55,583 nt of DNA from an uncultured Acetobacteraceae bacterium (GCA_903907955.1 CAIVPZ010000142.1:1-55583); one strand, 5' to 3'. Shown: positions 7,559-17,337, counted from the first letter of the stretch. The notes: a model not told the origin generated them from the sequence alone. Translations and numbers: made by a program.

Positions 7559-8962
7559 ATGAGTGACAACCCGTTCTTCGAGCCCGAATTCGACGATCGC
7601 ACCATCATCCGCCGCCCGCAGCCCGGTGGCCGCAAGCCGCCGGCCGAACCGGCGGCTGTCGCCCGCCCCCCTGCCACGCCCCCGCCTGTCCCGCCCCCGC
7701 CCGCCATGGGGTCGCCGGCCGGGGACCTGCCGGCCAGCGACCTGTTGCCGGCCATCGCCTGCAGCGCCAACGTGCTGATCGCCGCGGCGACCCCGCTGCT
7801 GCAGTTGCTCGCGCGGTTGCGCAACACCTCGACGCCGCCCTTCTCCGGTGATCTGCGCGAACGCGCGGTCGGCGCGTTGCGCGGCTTCGAGCAGCGCACC
7901 CGCACCGCCGGGGTGGCCACGGAGCAACTATGGGCCGCCCACCGGGCACTGTGCGCCAGCCTCGATGATGTCATCCTGAACACCCCCTGGGGCAGCGGCT
8001 GGGCTGCCACCGCGTTGACCGCGACCTTCCACCGCGATGCCCGCTTCCAGGAAGTCCGCGACGAGGACTGGTTCTTCGACCAGCTGACGCGGATGCAGCG
8101 CAACCCCGCCGGCTGGCTGCCGGTGCTGGAGCTGATGTATCTCTGCCTGTCGCTCGGTTTCATGGGGCGCTGCCGGCGATCGGCCGACGGCCCGATGGAG
8201 CTGGAGCGGGTCCGGGCGGCGACCTATGCCGCCATCGTCCAGCAGCGCAAACCGGCCGGTGCCGACCTCTCGCAGCATTGGACCGGGGTCGATGCGCCGT
8301 ACCGTCCGGGCCGGGCCGGTCTGCCGGTCTGGGTTGCCGGCAGCGCCGCGCTGGCCGCGGTCGTCGCCGTGTTCGTCTGGTGTTCGGTCGGGCTCAGCGC
8401 CGCCTCGGATGAAGCCTATGCCCGCATGCTGGCCGCCGCGCCCGCCATCATGCCGAACATCCTGCGCGCCACCATGGTGCAGCCGCCGGCGCCGCCGCCC
8501 GAGCCGCCGGGACCCAGCCTGGCCGACCGGCTGCGGACGGTGCTCAAGGGCGACATCGACCAGCACCTTGTCGGCTTCGTCAGCAACGCCTCCACCACCA
8601 TCCTGCGGCTGAACAGCGACCGCCTGTTCCCGGCGGCCGGCGCCACCCTCCAGCCGGCCGCCCAGCCGCTGCTGAAACGGGTCGGCGCCGCCCTCGGCGG
8701 CGTCCTCGCCGGCGCCTCGGCGACCGTGCGGGTGATCGGCTACACCGACAACCAGCCGATCCACACGCTGCGCTTCCCGTCCAGCTTCGAGCTGTCGTCC
8801 GGCCGTGCCCAGGCGGTGCGCGAGGTGCTCGGGCCGGCCGCCGGCGGCGGGCTGCATCTGGTTGCCGAGGGCCGGGCCGCCGCCGACCCGGTCGCCTCGA
8901 ATGCCGCCGCGGACGGCCGCGAACAGAACCGCAGGATCGAGATCGTCCTGCAAAGCCAATAG
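7559..8962 (+). CDS. tssL: TssL1 (IcmH/DotU family) with C-terminal OmpA-like domain
   Basis: TssL anchors the T6SS membrane complex in the inner membrane; the extra OmpA-like domain binds peptidoglycan. The cytosolic DotU domain spans about residues 60-230 (FEQRTRTAG, LDDVILNTPWGSGW, LMYLCLSLGFMGRCR). One transmembrane helix follows near residue 260. The periplasmic OmpA domain has ATVRVIGYTDNQPI and EQNRRIEIVL. The N-terminus carries DDRTIIRR with Thr15, at nearly the same place as the phosphorylated Thr14 of Agrobacterium TssL. It is first in the tssL1-tssM1 pair, with a five-base gap to tssM1. A second full paralog lies at 34,912. Confidence 0.92.
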   Translation: MSDNPFFEPEFDDRTIIRRPQPGGRKPPAEPAAVARPPATPPPVPPPPAMGSPAGDLPASDLLPAIACSANVLIAAATPLLQLLARLRNTSTPPFSGDLRERAVGALRGFEQRTRTAGVATEQLWAAHRALCASLDDVILNTPWGSGWAATALTATFHRDARFQEVRDEDWFFDQLTRMQRNPAGWLPVLELMYLCLSLGFMGRCRRSADGPMELERVRAATYAAIVQQRKPAGADLSQHWTGVDAPYRPGRAGLPVWVAGSAALAAVVAVFVWCSVGLSAASDEAYARMLAAAPAIMPNILRATMVQPPAPPPEPPGPSLADRLRTVLKGDIDQHLVGFVSNASTTILRLNSDRLFPAAGATLQPAAQPLLKRVGAALGGVLAGASATVRVIGYTDNQPIHTLRFPSSFELSSGRAQAVREVLGPAAGGGLHLVAEGRAAADPVASNAAADGREQNRRIEIVLQSQ

Positions 8963-8967
8963 CAACG

Positions 8968-11900
8968 GTGACATCCTTGCCTCGTGCCGCCATCCTTCGC
9001 TGGTGCTGGACCCTGCTGGGCGTGCTGTCGCTGGCCGGCAGCATCTGGTTCCTGGGGCCGCTGCTGCCGTTGCTCGAGGATGCGGCGCCGCGGCTGGCGC
9101 TCGTGCTGGTCGTGCTGGCGGCGGGAGTCGGCACCACCCTGCTGCTCGATCGCCGCCACCGCCGGCGCGAAACCGCCCTGACGGCCGGCATCACCGGCGG
9201 CGATGCCGAGCAGCGGCGGGAAGCCGACGCCATCCGGGCGCGGATCACCACCGCGCTGTCGCTGCTGAAGCAGGCCCGCGGCAACCGCGGTTATCTCTAT
9301 GAACAGCCCTGGTATGCCATCATCGGGCCGCCCGGCGCCGGCAAGACAACGGCGCTGCTGAACGCCGGCCTGGAATTCCCGCTGGCCGCCGAACTGGGTC
9401 CCGGCGCGGTGGCGGGGGTCGGCGGCACCCGGCTGTGCGAGTGGTGGTTCACCGAAGGCGCCGTGCTGATCGATACCGCCGGCCGCTATACCACCCAGGA
9501 TTCCGATGCCGCGGTGGACCGGGCCGGGTGGGACGCCTTCCTCGACCTGCTGCGGCGCACCCGGCCGCGCCAGCCACTGAACGGTGTGATCGTGGCGATC
9601 GCGCTCAGCGACATCGCCCACGGCTCCGCCGATCTGCGCAGCCAGCACGCCCGCGCCATCCGCGGGCGCATCGGCGAGCTGGAAAAGCGTTTCGGCATGC
9701 GCATGCCGGTCTATGCGCTGTTCACCAAGGTCGATCTGATCGCCGGGTTCACCGAGTTCTTCGACGATCTCGACCGCGACCGGCGCGCCCAGGTGTGGGG
9801 GATGACCTTTCCGTTCGCGACCGACCAGGCCGGCCCCGACCGGAGCGGACCGGCAGCAGCCTTCGCCGCCGGGTTCCGCCAGCTGGTCGAACGCCTGGAC
9901 GCGCGTCTGTTCGACCGCCTGCAGGCCGAGCGCAGCGCCGACCGCCGCCCCCTGATCGCCGGCTTCCCCGCCCAGATCGCCAGCCTGGAAGTGCCGCTCG
10001 CCGGCTTCCTCGGCGAGGCGTTCGGCGGCGCGCCGGCCGACCCGGCACCGCTGCTGCGCGGCGTCTATCTCACCTCCGCCACCCAGGAAGGGACCCCGAT
10101 CGACCGGCTGACCGGATTGCTGTCACGCGCCTTTGGCCTCGCCCAGCGGCAGGTCGCGCGGCTGCGGCCCGAGACCGGGCGCACCTATTTCCTCACCCGC
10201 CTGCTGCGTGACGTGGTGTTCAACGAGGCTATGCTGGTCAGCGAGCGGCCGGGCCGCCGGCGCGGCCGGGCGGTGCTGCGCGTGGCCGGGTTCGCCGGCG
10301 CGGCGGTGCTGGCGGTGCTGGCCACCGGGGTGCTGCTGCATGGCCGGGCGGCCAGCCGGCAGGCGATCGACACCAGCCTCGCCGCCCTCGCCGCCTACGC
10401 GCAGAGCGCCAGCCGCGTGCCGCTCGACCCGGTCGCCGATGCCGACCTGTCCGGCCTGGTGCCGCTGCTTGACCAGGCGCGCCTGCTGGACCGCATGGAG
10501 CCGGGCGGCGCGGCCGATCCGATCAGTCGCTGGCTTGGCCTGTCCCAGGACGGCAAGCTCGCCGCCGGCCAGCGCGAGCTGTATCGGCATGCGCTGACCT
10601 ATGCGTTGTTTCCGCGCCTGATCTGGCGGCTGGAAGCGCAGATGCGCGGCAACCTCAACCAGCCGGAATTCCTCTACGAGGCCACCCGCATCTACCTGAT
10701 GCTCGGCAGTACCGGGCCGCTGGACCGCGATCTGGTGCGCGACTGGATGACGCTCGACTGGCGGGTGGCCTATCCGGGCGCCGGCGCCGCCGCCCTGCGC
10801 GAGGGCATGGCGCGCCATCTCGACGCCCTGCTCGCCGAGCCGCTGCCGTGGATCCAGCTGGACGGCGAGCTGGTTGCCCAGGCGCGCGCGACCTTCGGCC
10901 GCGTCACCCTGGCGCAGCGCGTCTATTCCCGCATCCGGCCTTCCGCCGCCGCGCAGCGCCTGCCGCCATGGCGGCCCGACGAGGCGCTCGGAGCGGCCGG
11001 GGCGGGGCTGTTCATCCGCGCCTCCGGGCGCCCGCTCAGCGAGGGAATACCGGGCTTCTACACCGTGGATGGCTTCCACAAGGTGCTGCTGCCCTCGCTC
11101 GGCCAGGCGGTGCAGCAGATCGTCGCGGAAAGCTGGGTGCTCGGGCAGCGCCTCACGCTGGACCCGAACGGCGAGCAGATGCGCGCCCTGCAGCGCGACG
11201 TGATCGCCCTCTATGAAGCCGACTATGTGCAGACCTGGGACCAGATGATGGCCGATCTGGACCTGGCGCCGCTGCGCAGCCTGGCGCAGGCGGCGCAGGG
11301 CCTGTACATCGTTTCCCACCCGGAATCGCCGCTGCGCCGCCTGCTCGCCGCCATGGGCCGCCAGCTCAGCCTGTCGGTCCCGCCCTCGGATGGGCCGGGC
11401 GGTTCCCAGGAGCCGGCCGCGCAGCAGCCGGCGGTCAGCGACACCCAGCTGCGGCTGTCGGCGCTGATGGGGGTCAGGGCGCCGGCCGATCCGCCGGCGG
11501 CCCGGCCCGGCCGCGAGATCGACGACCATTATGACGGCCTGCGCCAACTGGTCGGCGTCGGCGCCGGTGCGCCGCTCGACCAGGCGCTGAAGACGCTCGG
11601 CGACCTGCAGCAGCAGCTTGCCAAGCTCGCCGCCGCGCCGGTCAGGGGCGGTCCGGTCGCGGTGCCGGCCGCCGACGATCCGGCCATGGCCCTGCGGGCG
11701 GAGGCGCGGCGCCAGCCGCAGCCGCTGGCGCGCTGGCTGACGACCATCGCCGGCAGCGCCATCGCGCTGCGCAGCGGCGACATCCGCCAGCAGATCGTTG
11801 CGGTCTTCAACGGCAGCGATGGCCCGGCGGCGCTGTGCGCGGCGACGGTCAACGGCCGCTACCCGTTCACGCCGGGCGCCACGACCGAGACGTCGCTGAA

Positions 11901-12492
11901 TGATTTCGCCCGCCTGTTCGCCCCCGGCGGGGTGATCGACGGCTTCTTCAACACGCTGCTGAAACCTTATGTCGATACCTCCGGGCCGGTCTGGAAACTG
12001 CAGAGCGTGGACAATGAACAGATATCGCTGGCCGCCGCCGACCTGGCGCAGTTCCAGCGTGCCGCCCAGATCCGCGACCTGTTCTTCTCCGGCGGCCGCC
12101 CGACCGCCGGTTTCCGTTTCGACATTGCGCCGGTCAGCCTCGACGCCCGCGCCGCAGGGGTGACGCTCGATCTCGGCGGCACGGCCCTCACCTACAGCCA
12201 CGGCCCGCCCCGCTCGACGGAAATCACCTGGCCCGGCGCCAGCCTCATGCCGGCCGTCCGGCTGGCCTTCGACCCGCCGGCCGGCAGCGGCGCCTGGCAG
12301 GAGAGCGGCCCGTGGTCGATGTTCCGCCTGTTCAGCCGCGGCAAGCTGCTGCCACCTGCCGCCGGCGAAAAATACAGCCTGACATTCCAGACCGGAGAGC
12401 GGCAGGCGGTGTTCGAGATCAGGGCGGGCGCGTTGCCAAACCCGCTCACGCCGGGCATCCTGCAGGCATTCCGCTGTCCGGCCGTGCAATGA
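8968..12492 (+). CDS. tssM: TssM1 (IcmF family) inner-membrane T6SS protein
   Basis: TssM spans inner membrane and periplasm and links TssL to the outer-membrane lipoprotein TssJ. The 1,174-residue product has two N-terminal transmembrane helices (about 12-30 and 42-60), a cytosolic GTPase-like domain with intact Walker A GPPGAGKTT at 120-128 and DTAGRY, a third helix near 433-455, then the long periplasmic IcmF/DUF1215 part and a C-terminal beta domain (YSHGPPRSTEITWPG). The GTG start follows the tssL1 stop by five bases. It is paralogous to tssM2 at 36,293. Confidence 0.93.
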   Translation: MTSLPRAAILRWCWTLLGVLSLAGSIWFLGPLLPLLEDAAPRLALVLVVLAAGVGTTLLLDRRHRRRETALTAGITGGDAEQRREADAIRARITTALSLLKQARGNRGYLYEQPWYAIIGPPGAGKTTALLNAGLEFPLAAELGPGAVAGVGGTRLCEWWFTEGAVLIDTAGRYTTQDSDAAVDRAGWDAFLDLLRRTRPRQPLNGVIVAIALSDIAHGSADLRSQHARAIRGRIGELEKRFGMRMPVYALFTKVDLIAGFTEFFDDLDRDRRAQVWGMTFPFATDQAGPDRSGPAAAFAAGFRQLVERLDARLFDRLQAERSADRRPLIAGFPAQIASLEVPLAGFLGEAFGGAPADPAPLLRGVYLTSATQEGTPIDRLTGLLSRAFGLAQRQVARLRPETGRTYFLTRLLRDVVFNEAMLVSERPGRRRGRAVLRVAGFAGAAVLAVLATGVLLHGRAASRQAIDTSLAALAAYAQSASRVPLDPVADADLSGLVPLLDQARLLDRMEPGGAADPISRWLGLSQDGKLAAGQRELYRHALTYALFPRLIWRLEAQMRGNLNQPEFLYEATRIYLMLGSTGPLDRDLVRDWMTLDWRVAYPGAGAAALREGMARHLDALLAEPLPWIQLDGELVAQARATFGRVTLAQRVYSRIRPSAAAQRLPPWRPDEALGAAGAGLFIRASGRPLSEGIPGFYTVDGFHKVLLPSLGQAVQQIVAESWVLGQRLTLDPNGEQMRALQRDVIALYEADYVQTWDQMMADLDLAPLRSLAQAAQGLYIVSHPESPLRRLLAAMGRQLSLSVPPSDGPGGSQEPAAQQPAVSDTQLRLSALMGVRAPADPPAARPGREIDDHYDGLRQLVGVGAGAPLDQALKTLGDLQQQLAKLAAAPVRGGPVAVPAADDPAMALRAEARRQPQPLARWLTTIAGSAIALRSGDIRQQIVAVFNGSDGPAALCAATVNGRYPFTPGATTETSLNDFARLFAPGGVIDGFFNTLLKPYVDTSGPVWKLQSVDNEQISLAAADLAQFQRAAQIRDLFFSGGRPTAGFRFDIAPVSLDARAAGVTLDLGGTALTYSHGPPRSTEITWPGASLMPAVRLAFDPPAGSGAWQESGPWSMFRLFSRGKLLPPAAGEKYSLTFQTGERQAVFEIRAGALPNPLTPGILQAFRCPAVQ

Positions 12493-12674
12493 TCCTGGGA
12501 AGTTCCGCTTTGCAACCTGCCGCTGCGCCCACATTTGACACTGGACAGCAGGTTCCGACCCTGCCCTAATAATTTCGATACCGTGGGGTCAAACGGAATG
12601 GCAACAGATGCCGGCCGGATGTAAGCAAACAGCCATGTCCGAATCACGTGCTGGCACGCCCGGGTGCCGCTGAC

Positions 12675-13706
12675 ATGTCGTCTCGTGATGCCCTCGCCCT
12701 CCCCGATCTGCGCGACGATGCGCCGGCTGGCGAAAACCTTGAGCTTGACGCGGATTTCGCTGCTCTCGAGCGGGCCGTGCAGGGCAAGCCGGAGACGCAG
12801 CAGGGTGATCCGGCAGTACCGCCCGACTGGAAGGAAGCCGAGAAACTGGCCGGCGCGCTGCTGCAGCGCACGCGCGACCTGCGGATCCTGACCCATCTGG
12901 CGGTGGCGCGGCTGAATCGCACCGGCCTGCCTGGGTTTGCCGATGTCATGACCCAGATACGCGACCAGATCGAAGCGCGCTGGAAACAGGTCCACCCGCA
13001 GCTCGACCCCGAGGATGACCTGGACCCCACCTGGCGCAGGAATGCGCTGTCCGGGTTGCAGCACCCGGGCAACGTGTTGCGGACGCTGCGCGATCTGACG
13101 GTGGCGACCACGCGGGAGCGCGCACCGATCCAGTGGCGCGATATTGCCATCTTCCAGGGCCAGCTTGCCGCCGATGCGGATCGTACGAAACTGACCGAGG
13201 CGGCCATTCGTGCCGCGTTCACCACCACCGATCCGGAACAGGTCGCCACCCTGCGCGGCGCCGTCAGCCGTGCCCTGCAGGAAAGCAGGAACATTCCGAC
13301 GGCGTTCGAAGCCCATGCGGGACAGACCACCGGACCGGATTTGGCGCCGCTGCAGAAGTTGCTGTCCGAAATCGAACAGGGATTGCAACGGTACGATGTG
13401 GCAAAGCCGGGTACGGTGGCGGCGGCTGACGAGGCCGGCGATGCCGCAGGTCCGGCATCCGCCGCCGCGCGGGACGGTGGCAACGTCCAGTCGATCGGTG
13501 CGATCTCGCGCCGCGACGATGCGCTGTATCTGCTGGATCTTGCCGCCGCCTATTTCCGCGCCCACGAGCCGTCCAGCCCGGCGCCATTGCTGATCGACCG
13601 CGCCCGGCGGCTGGCGACGCTCGATTTTCTCGACATACTCCGCGATCTTGCACCCGACGGCCTGCGACAGGCCGAAGTCGTCGCCGGGCCACCGCCGGGA
13701 GAGTGA
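12675..13706 (+). CDS. tssA: TssA (ImpA N-domain) T6SS baseplate/sheath-assembly protein
   Basis: TssA binds the membrane complex and primes baseplate and tail assembly. The ImpA-type N domain is clear: DDAPAGENLELDADFAALERA, PDWKEAEKLAGALLQRTRDL, LTHLAVARLNRTGL, and HPQLDPEDDLDPTWRRNAL. The C-terminal part ends with SRRDDALYLLDLAAAYFRAHEPSSP, typical of TssA. At 343 residues it is the common short form. The ATG at 12675 is chosen because the family motif begins soon after; a GTG at 12648 is an alternative. A 182-bp gap separates it from tssM1, so it may have its own promoter. Confidence 0.88.
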   Translation: MSSRDALALPDLRDDAPAGENLELDADFAALERAVQGKPETQQGDPAVPPDWKEAEKLAGALLQRTRDLRILTHLAVARLNRTGLPGFADVMTQIRDQIEARWKQVHPQLDPEDDLDPTWRRNALSGLQHPGNVLRTLRDLTVATTRERAPIQWRDIAIFQGQLAADADRTKLTEAAIRAAFTTTDPEQVATLRGAVSRALQESRNIPTAFEAHAGQTTGPDLAPLQKLLSEIEQGLQRYDVAKPGTVAAADEAGDAAGPASAAARDGGNVQSIGAISRRDDALYLLDLAAAYFRAHEPSSPAPLLIDRARRLATLDFLDILRDLAPDGLRQAEVVAGPPPGE

Positions 13707-13763
13707 GGCGGGCTGCTGGAACTGCGCGCGCCACCGCATTTCCCAGGGTGGTCCGGAGTTGCC

Positions 13764-13781
13764 ATGATGTCTACCAGTTAA
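13764..13781 (+). CDS. Five-codon leader ORF ending inside the tssB ribosome site
   Basis: ATG ATG TCT ACC AGT TAA reads MMSTS and its stop overlaps the TAAGGAGG site of tssB. A leader like this could couple ribosome re-loading to tssB. It may also be chance. Confidence 0.2.
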   Translation: MMSTS

Positions 13782-13796
13782 GGAGGAACGCCAGTC

Positions 13797-14321
13797 GTGG
13801 CCAAAGCGAGCAGCCAGAAGTTCATCGCGCGCAACCGCTGTCCGCGGGTGCAGATCGAATACGATGTCGAGACCTACGGATCACAAAAGAAGATCCAGTT
13901 GCCGTTCGTGGTGGGCGTCATGTCGGATCTGTCGGGCAATCCGGCCGATCCGCTGCAACCGGTTGCCGACCGCAAGATGCTCGAGATCGACGTCGATAAT
14001 TTCGATGACCGCATGAAGGCGATCAAGCCGCGGGTTGCCTTCATGGTGCCGAACACCATGACCGGCGAAGGCAACGTGGCGGTCGACATCACCTTCACCA
14101 GCATGGACGATTTCTCACCGGCGGCGATCGCCAGCAAAGTGGATGGCCTGTCGAAGCTGCTGGAAGCACGCACCCAACTTTCGAACCTGCTGACCTACAT
14201 GGACGGCAAAAGCGGGGCCGAGGCCCTGATCAACAAGGTGCTCAGCGATCCCGCCCTGCTGCAGACGCTCGCGGCCCAGCCGGCGGACGACAAGCCGGCG
14301 CCAACCGGGTCGGAGAGCTAG
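13797..14321 (+). CDS. tssB: TssB (VipA) contractile sheath small subunit
   Basis: TssB pairs with TssC to form the contractile sheath. The 174-residue product shows the family core: VQIEYDVETYGSQKKIQLPFVVGVMSDLSG with LPFV, PRVAFMVPN, DITFTSMDDFSPAAI and LLEARTQLSNLLTYMDGK. The GTG start is fixed by AAGGAGG at 13780-13786, ten bases upstream, the strongest ribosome site in the cluster. It is three bases from tssC1, so sheath subunits are made together. Confidence 0.95.
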   Translation: MAKASSQKFIARNRCPRVQIEYDVETYGSQKKIQLPFVVGVMSDLSGNPADPLQPVADRKMLEIDVDNFDDRMKAIKPRVAFMVPNTMTGEGNVAVDITFTSMDDFSPAAIASKVDGLSKLLEARTQLSNLLTYMDGKSGAEALINKVLSDPALLQTLAAQPADDKPAPTGSES

Positions 14322-14324
14322 GCG

Positions 14325-15803
14325 ATGTCCGCGACACAATCCAGTCAGTCCGCCACCGCCACGACGGCGCTCGAAAGCGACTTCGCCAACCTGCTGAACC
14401 GCGAGTTCAAGCCGAAGAGCGACACCGCCCGCGATTCCGTGGCGCTGGCGGTGAAGACGCTGGCGCAGCAGGCGCTGGCGCAAACCACCCTGGTGTCGGA
14501 CGACGCGATCGCCTCGATCGGCGCGCTCATCAAGGCGATTGATGCGACCCTGACCGCGCAGGTCAACCTGATCCTTCACCACGAGGACTTCCAGCAGCTG
14601 GAAAGCGCCTGGCGTGGACTGCATTACCTCGTCAACAACACCGAGACCGACGAGACGCTGAAGATCAAGGTCCTCAACATCTCGAAGAAGGACCTCGGCA
14701 AGACGCTCAAGAAGTTCCGCGGCACCGCCTGGGACCAGAGCCCGATCTTCAAGCGGCTCTACGAGGAAGAGTACGGGCAGTTCGGCGGCGAGCCGTTCGG
14801 TCTGCTGGTGGGCGATTATTATTTCGACCACATGCCGCAGGACACCCAGCTGCTGGCCGACCTTGCCCAGGTTGCGGCGGCCTCGCACGCACCATTCATC
14901 GCCGCCGCGGCGCCCACGGTCATGCAGATGGAGAGCTGGGATGAACTGGCGAACCCGCGCGATCTGACCAAGATCTTCCAGACGCCGGAATATGCCTCCT
15001 GGCGGTCGCTGCGCGAAAGCGATGATTCCCGCTATATCGGCCTCACCATGCCGCGCTTCCTCGCGCGCCTGCCCTACGGGGCGGCCACCGAGCCGGTGGA
15101 GGAATTCGCCTTCGAGGAAGACACCTCCGGCGGCCACAGCGCCAACTACGCCTGGTGCAACTCGGCCTACGCGATGGCGACCAACATCACCCGGGCCTTC
15201 AAGACGTTTGGCTGGTGCTCGAATATCCGCGGCGTCGAGAGCGGCGGCGCGGTCGAAGGATTGCCGGCGCACACCTTCCCCGACGAGGATGGCGGCGTCG
15301 CCATGAAGTGCCCCACCGAAATCGCCATCAGCGACCGGCGCGAAGCCGAGCTGGCGAAGAACGGCTTCATGCCGCTGATCTTCAAGAAGAACTCGGATTT
15401 CGCCGCTTTCATCGGGGCGCAATCGCTGCAGAAGCCGCAGGAATATCAGGACCCTGCCGCGACGGCGAACGCCAATCTCGCCGCCCGCCTGCCCTATCTG
15501 TTCGCAACCTGCCGCTTTGCCCACTACCTGAAATGCATGGTGCGCGACAAGATCGGCGCGTCGATGGCCAAATCACAAGTGCAGTCCTGGCTGCAGTCCT
15601 GGCTGATGAACTATGTGGACGGCTCACCGGAATCAAGCTCGCTCGAGTACAAGGCCACTCATCCGCTGGCAGATGGCACCGTCGAACTCGAAGAAAACGA
15701 AGAAAATCCTGGCTACTACCAGGCAAAGTTCTATCTGAAGCCGCATTACCAGCTGGAGGGCCTGACCGTCTCCTTGCGGCTTGTCTCCAGGATGCCGAAA
15801 TAA
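14325..15803 (+). CDS. tssC: TssC1 (VipB) contractile sheath large subunit
   Basis: This is the 492-residue main sheath subunit. Family landmarks run the full length: ESAWRGLHYLVNNTETD, LKIKVLNISKKDLGKTLKKF, WDQSPIFKRLYEEEYGQFGGEP, LGLTMPRFLARLPYG, ESGGAVEGLP, NSDFAAFIGAQSLQKP, ATANANLAARLPYLFA, RDKIGA and the closing PHYQLEGLTVSLRLVSRM. It directly follows tssB. It belongs with the highly conserved TssC of the canonical locus, while a second TssC lies at 41,824. Confidence 0.95.
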   Translation: MSATQSSQSATATTALESDFANLLNREFKPKSDTARDSVALAVKTLAQQALAQTTLVSDDAIASIGALIKAIDATLTAQVNLILHHEDFQQLESAWRGLHYLVNNTETDETLKIKVLNISKKDLGKTLKKFRGTAWDQSPIFKRLYEEEYGQFGGEPFGLLVGDYYFDHMPQDTQLLADLAQVAAASHAPFIAAAAPTVMQMESWDELANPRDLTKIFQTPEYASWRSLRESDDSRYIGLTMPRFLARLPYGAATEPVEEFAFEEDTSGGHSANYAWCNSAYAMATNITRAFKTFGWCSNIRGVESGGAVEGLPAHTFPDEDGGVAMKCPTEIAISDRREAELAKNGFMPLIFKKNSDFAAFIGAQSLQKPQEYQDPAATANANLAARLPYLFATCRFAHYLKCMVRDKIGASMAKSQVQSWLQSWLMNYVDGSPESSSLEYKATHPLADGTVELEENEENPGYYQAKFYLKPHYQLEGLTVSLRLVSRMPK

Positions 15804-15847
15804 CGGACGCCTGTCCGATCCACAGCTAAGAGAAAGGATGCCGCGCA

Positions 15848-16459
15848 ATGGCCATAGAAGCCTATATGTTCTTTCAGAACTATCCCAACAACAGCCCCGG
15901 GTACCTGCTCTCGGAGTCGCAGGTTGAATTGACCAAGAGCAGCATGGATCTGGAGATCGTTGATCCGTTCATCACCGCTGCAAGCACCAGCAATAAGGGG
16001 CTTTTTGAAGTCGAGGATTACAGCTTCGACATCGAGCAGATACTGAGCATCGGCAGCCAGACCTCCGGCTCCGGCGCCGGCAAAGTAACATTCAACCCTT
16101 TCTCGATCACCCGCAAGATCGACAGGTCATCGCCGACGTTCTATCAGAATGCCTGCGCCGGCACGCCATTCATGAATGTCGGGCTGGGCATGAAGAAGGC
16201 CGCCGGCGTTGGAACCGGGTCCACCGGCGTCATGTTCCTCGCCTTCACCTTCAAGCTCGTTGCCGTCAAGACCTGGGCCATCGCCCATGACGATGAGGCG
16301 CCGAAGGAGACGGTCACCTTCGAGTATGGCGCGCTGGTCATGCAGTACTCCCAGCAGAAGCCTGATGGATCGTTGAATCCGGTCATCAGCAAGGGCTGGA
16401 ACCGGGTCATCAACAAGACCATGGACGATGTGAAAAAGAACATCGACGCCGCAAAGTAA
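15848..16459 (+). CDS. hcp: Hcp (TssD) tube protein
   Basis: Hcp hexamers stack as the inner tube and act as effector carriers. The 203-residue protein is longer than the ~160-residue norm but keeps the Hcp pattern: AYMFFQNY at the start, VEDYSFDIEQILSIGS, KVTFNPFSITRKIDRSSPTFYQNAC, MFLAFTFKLVAVKTWAIAHDDEAPKETVTFEYGALVMQY and a terminal GWNRVINK. AAAGGA lies ten bases before the ATG. It follows the sheath genes as usual. Confidence 0.9.
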   Translation: MAIEAYMFFQNYPNNSPGYLLSESQVELTKSSMDLEIVDPFITAASTSNKGLFEVEDYSFDIEQILSIGSQTSGSGAGKVTFNPFSITRKIDRSSPTFYQNACAGTPFMNVGLGMKKAAGVGTGSTGVMFLAFTFKLVAVKTWAIAHDDEAPKETVTFEYGALVMQYSQQKPDGSLNPVISKGWNRVINKTMDDVKKNIDAAK

Positions 16460-16491
16460 CGTCACCGCGCAGAATCCCGGGTACCGCCGCC

Positions 16492-17334
16492 GTGGGCGCA
16501 CGCGAAACATTGCTCCTGGGCGACGTCCAGGGCGCGCTGGCCATTCTGAAGCAGGACGTGCGCCGGGCGCCGGGCGACCCGCGTCTGCGCACCTTCCTGT
16601 TCCAGTTGTTCTGCGTGACCGGCGAATGGGAGCGGGCGCTGGCACAGGCGGCGGTCGCGGCGGAACTCGATCCGGCGGCGGCGGAAATGGCGCAGGCCTA
16701 CCAGGCGGCGATCCGCTGCGAAATGCTGCGGGAAAAAGTGTTCCGCGGCGAGCGCTCGCCCACCGTGCTCGGCGATCCCGGGCCATGGCTGCCGCTGCTG
16801 ATCGAGGCGACCCGCCTGCTCGCCACCGGACAGGCCGGGGAGGCGGCGCGGCTGCGCGATGCCGCCTTCGCGGCCGCGCCGGAAACCACCGGGGTGATGG
16901 ACGACACGGCCTTCGCCTGGATCGCCGATGCCGATCCGCGCCTCGGCCCGGTGCTCGAGGCCTTCATCAACGGCAGCTACATGTGGATCCCGTTCATCCA
17001 TGTGCGCGCGCTGCAGCTCGACCCGCCGGCGGATCTGCGCGACCAGGTGTGGATGCCCGCCCATTTCACCTGGAGCAACGACGGCGAGGCGGTCGGCTTC
17101 ATCCCGACCCGCTATCCCGGCTCGGCAGCCGCCGCCGACCCGGCGCTCGCGCTGTCGCGCCGGACCGACTGGTACGATGCCGGCGGCGACTGGTCGCTGC
17201 CGCTGGGCCAGCGCGTGCTGGTGACCGACACTGCCGAGACGGCGTTGATGGACATACGCCGGCTGTCGATCGCCCCAGCTAGCACCGGCGCCCCAGCTAG
17301 CACCGGCGCCCCAGCCGCCACCGGCCTCGCTTAG
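16492..17334 (+). CDS. tagJ: TagJ/ImpE accessory protein
   Basis: ImpE/TagJ proteins bind the TssB N-terminus and modulate sheath handling with ClpV. The 280-residue protein has an N-terminal TPR-like part (LRTFLFQLFCVTGEWERALAQAAVAAELDP) and the family C-domain (FAWIADADPRLGPVLEAFINGSYMWIP, DQVWMPAHFTWSNDGEAVGFIPTRYPGS). The start is GTG. An 18-bp in-frame repeat (17272-17289, 17290-17307, degenerate 17308-17325) makes an APASTG tail that looks like a recent slippage expansion. It is three bases from tssE. Confidence 0.88.
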   Translation: MGARETLLLGDVQGALAILKQDVRRAPGDPRLRTFLFQLFCVTGEWERALAQAAVAAELDPAAAEMAQAYQAAIRCEMLREKVFRGERSPTVLGDPGPWLPLLIEATRLLATGQAGEAARLRDAAFAAAPETTGVMDDTAFAWIADADPRLGPVLEAFINGSYMWIPFIHVRALQLDPPADLRDQVWMPAHFTWSNDGEAVGFIPTRYPGSAAAADPALALSRRTDWYDAGGDWSLPLGQRVLVTDTAETALMDIRRLSIAPASTGAPASTGAPAATGLA

Positions 17335-17337
17335 GCG

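Noticed and set aside
12535-12573. Perfect TTGACA followed by TAATAAT before tssA
   Set aside because: The gap of 26 bases is too long for a sigma-70 promoter and no other -10 lies at 16-18 bases.
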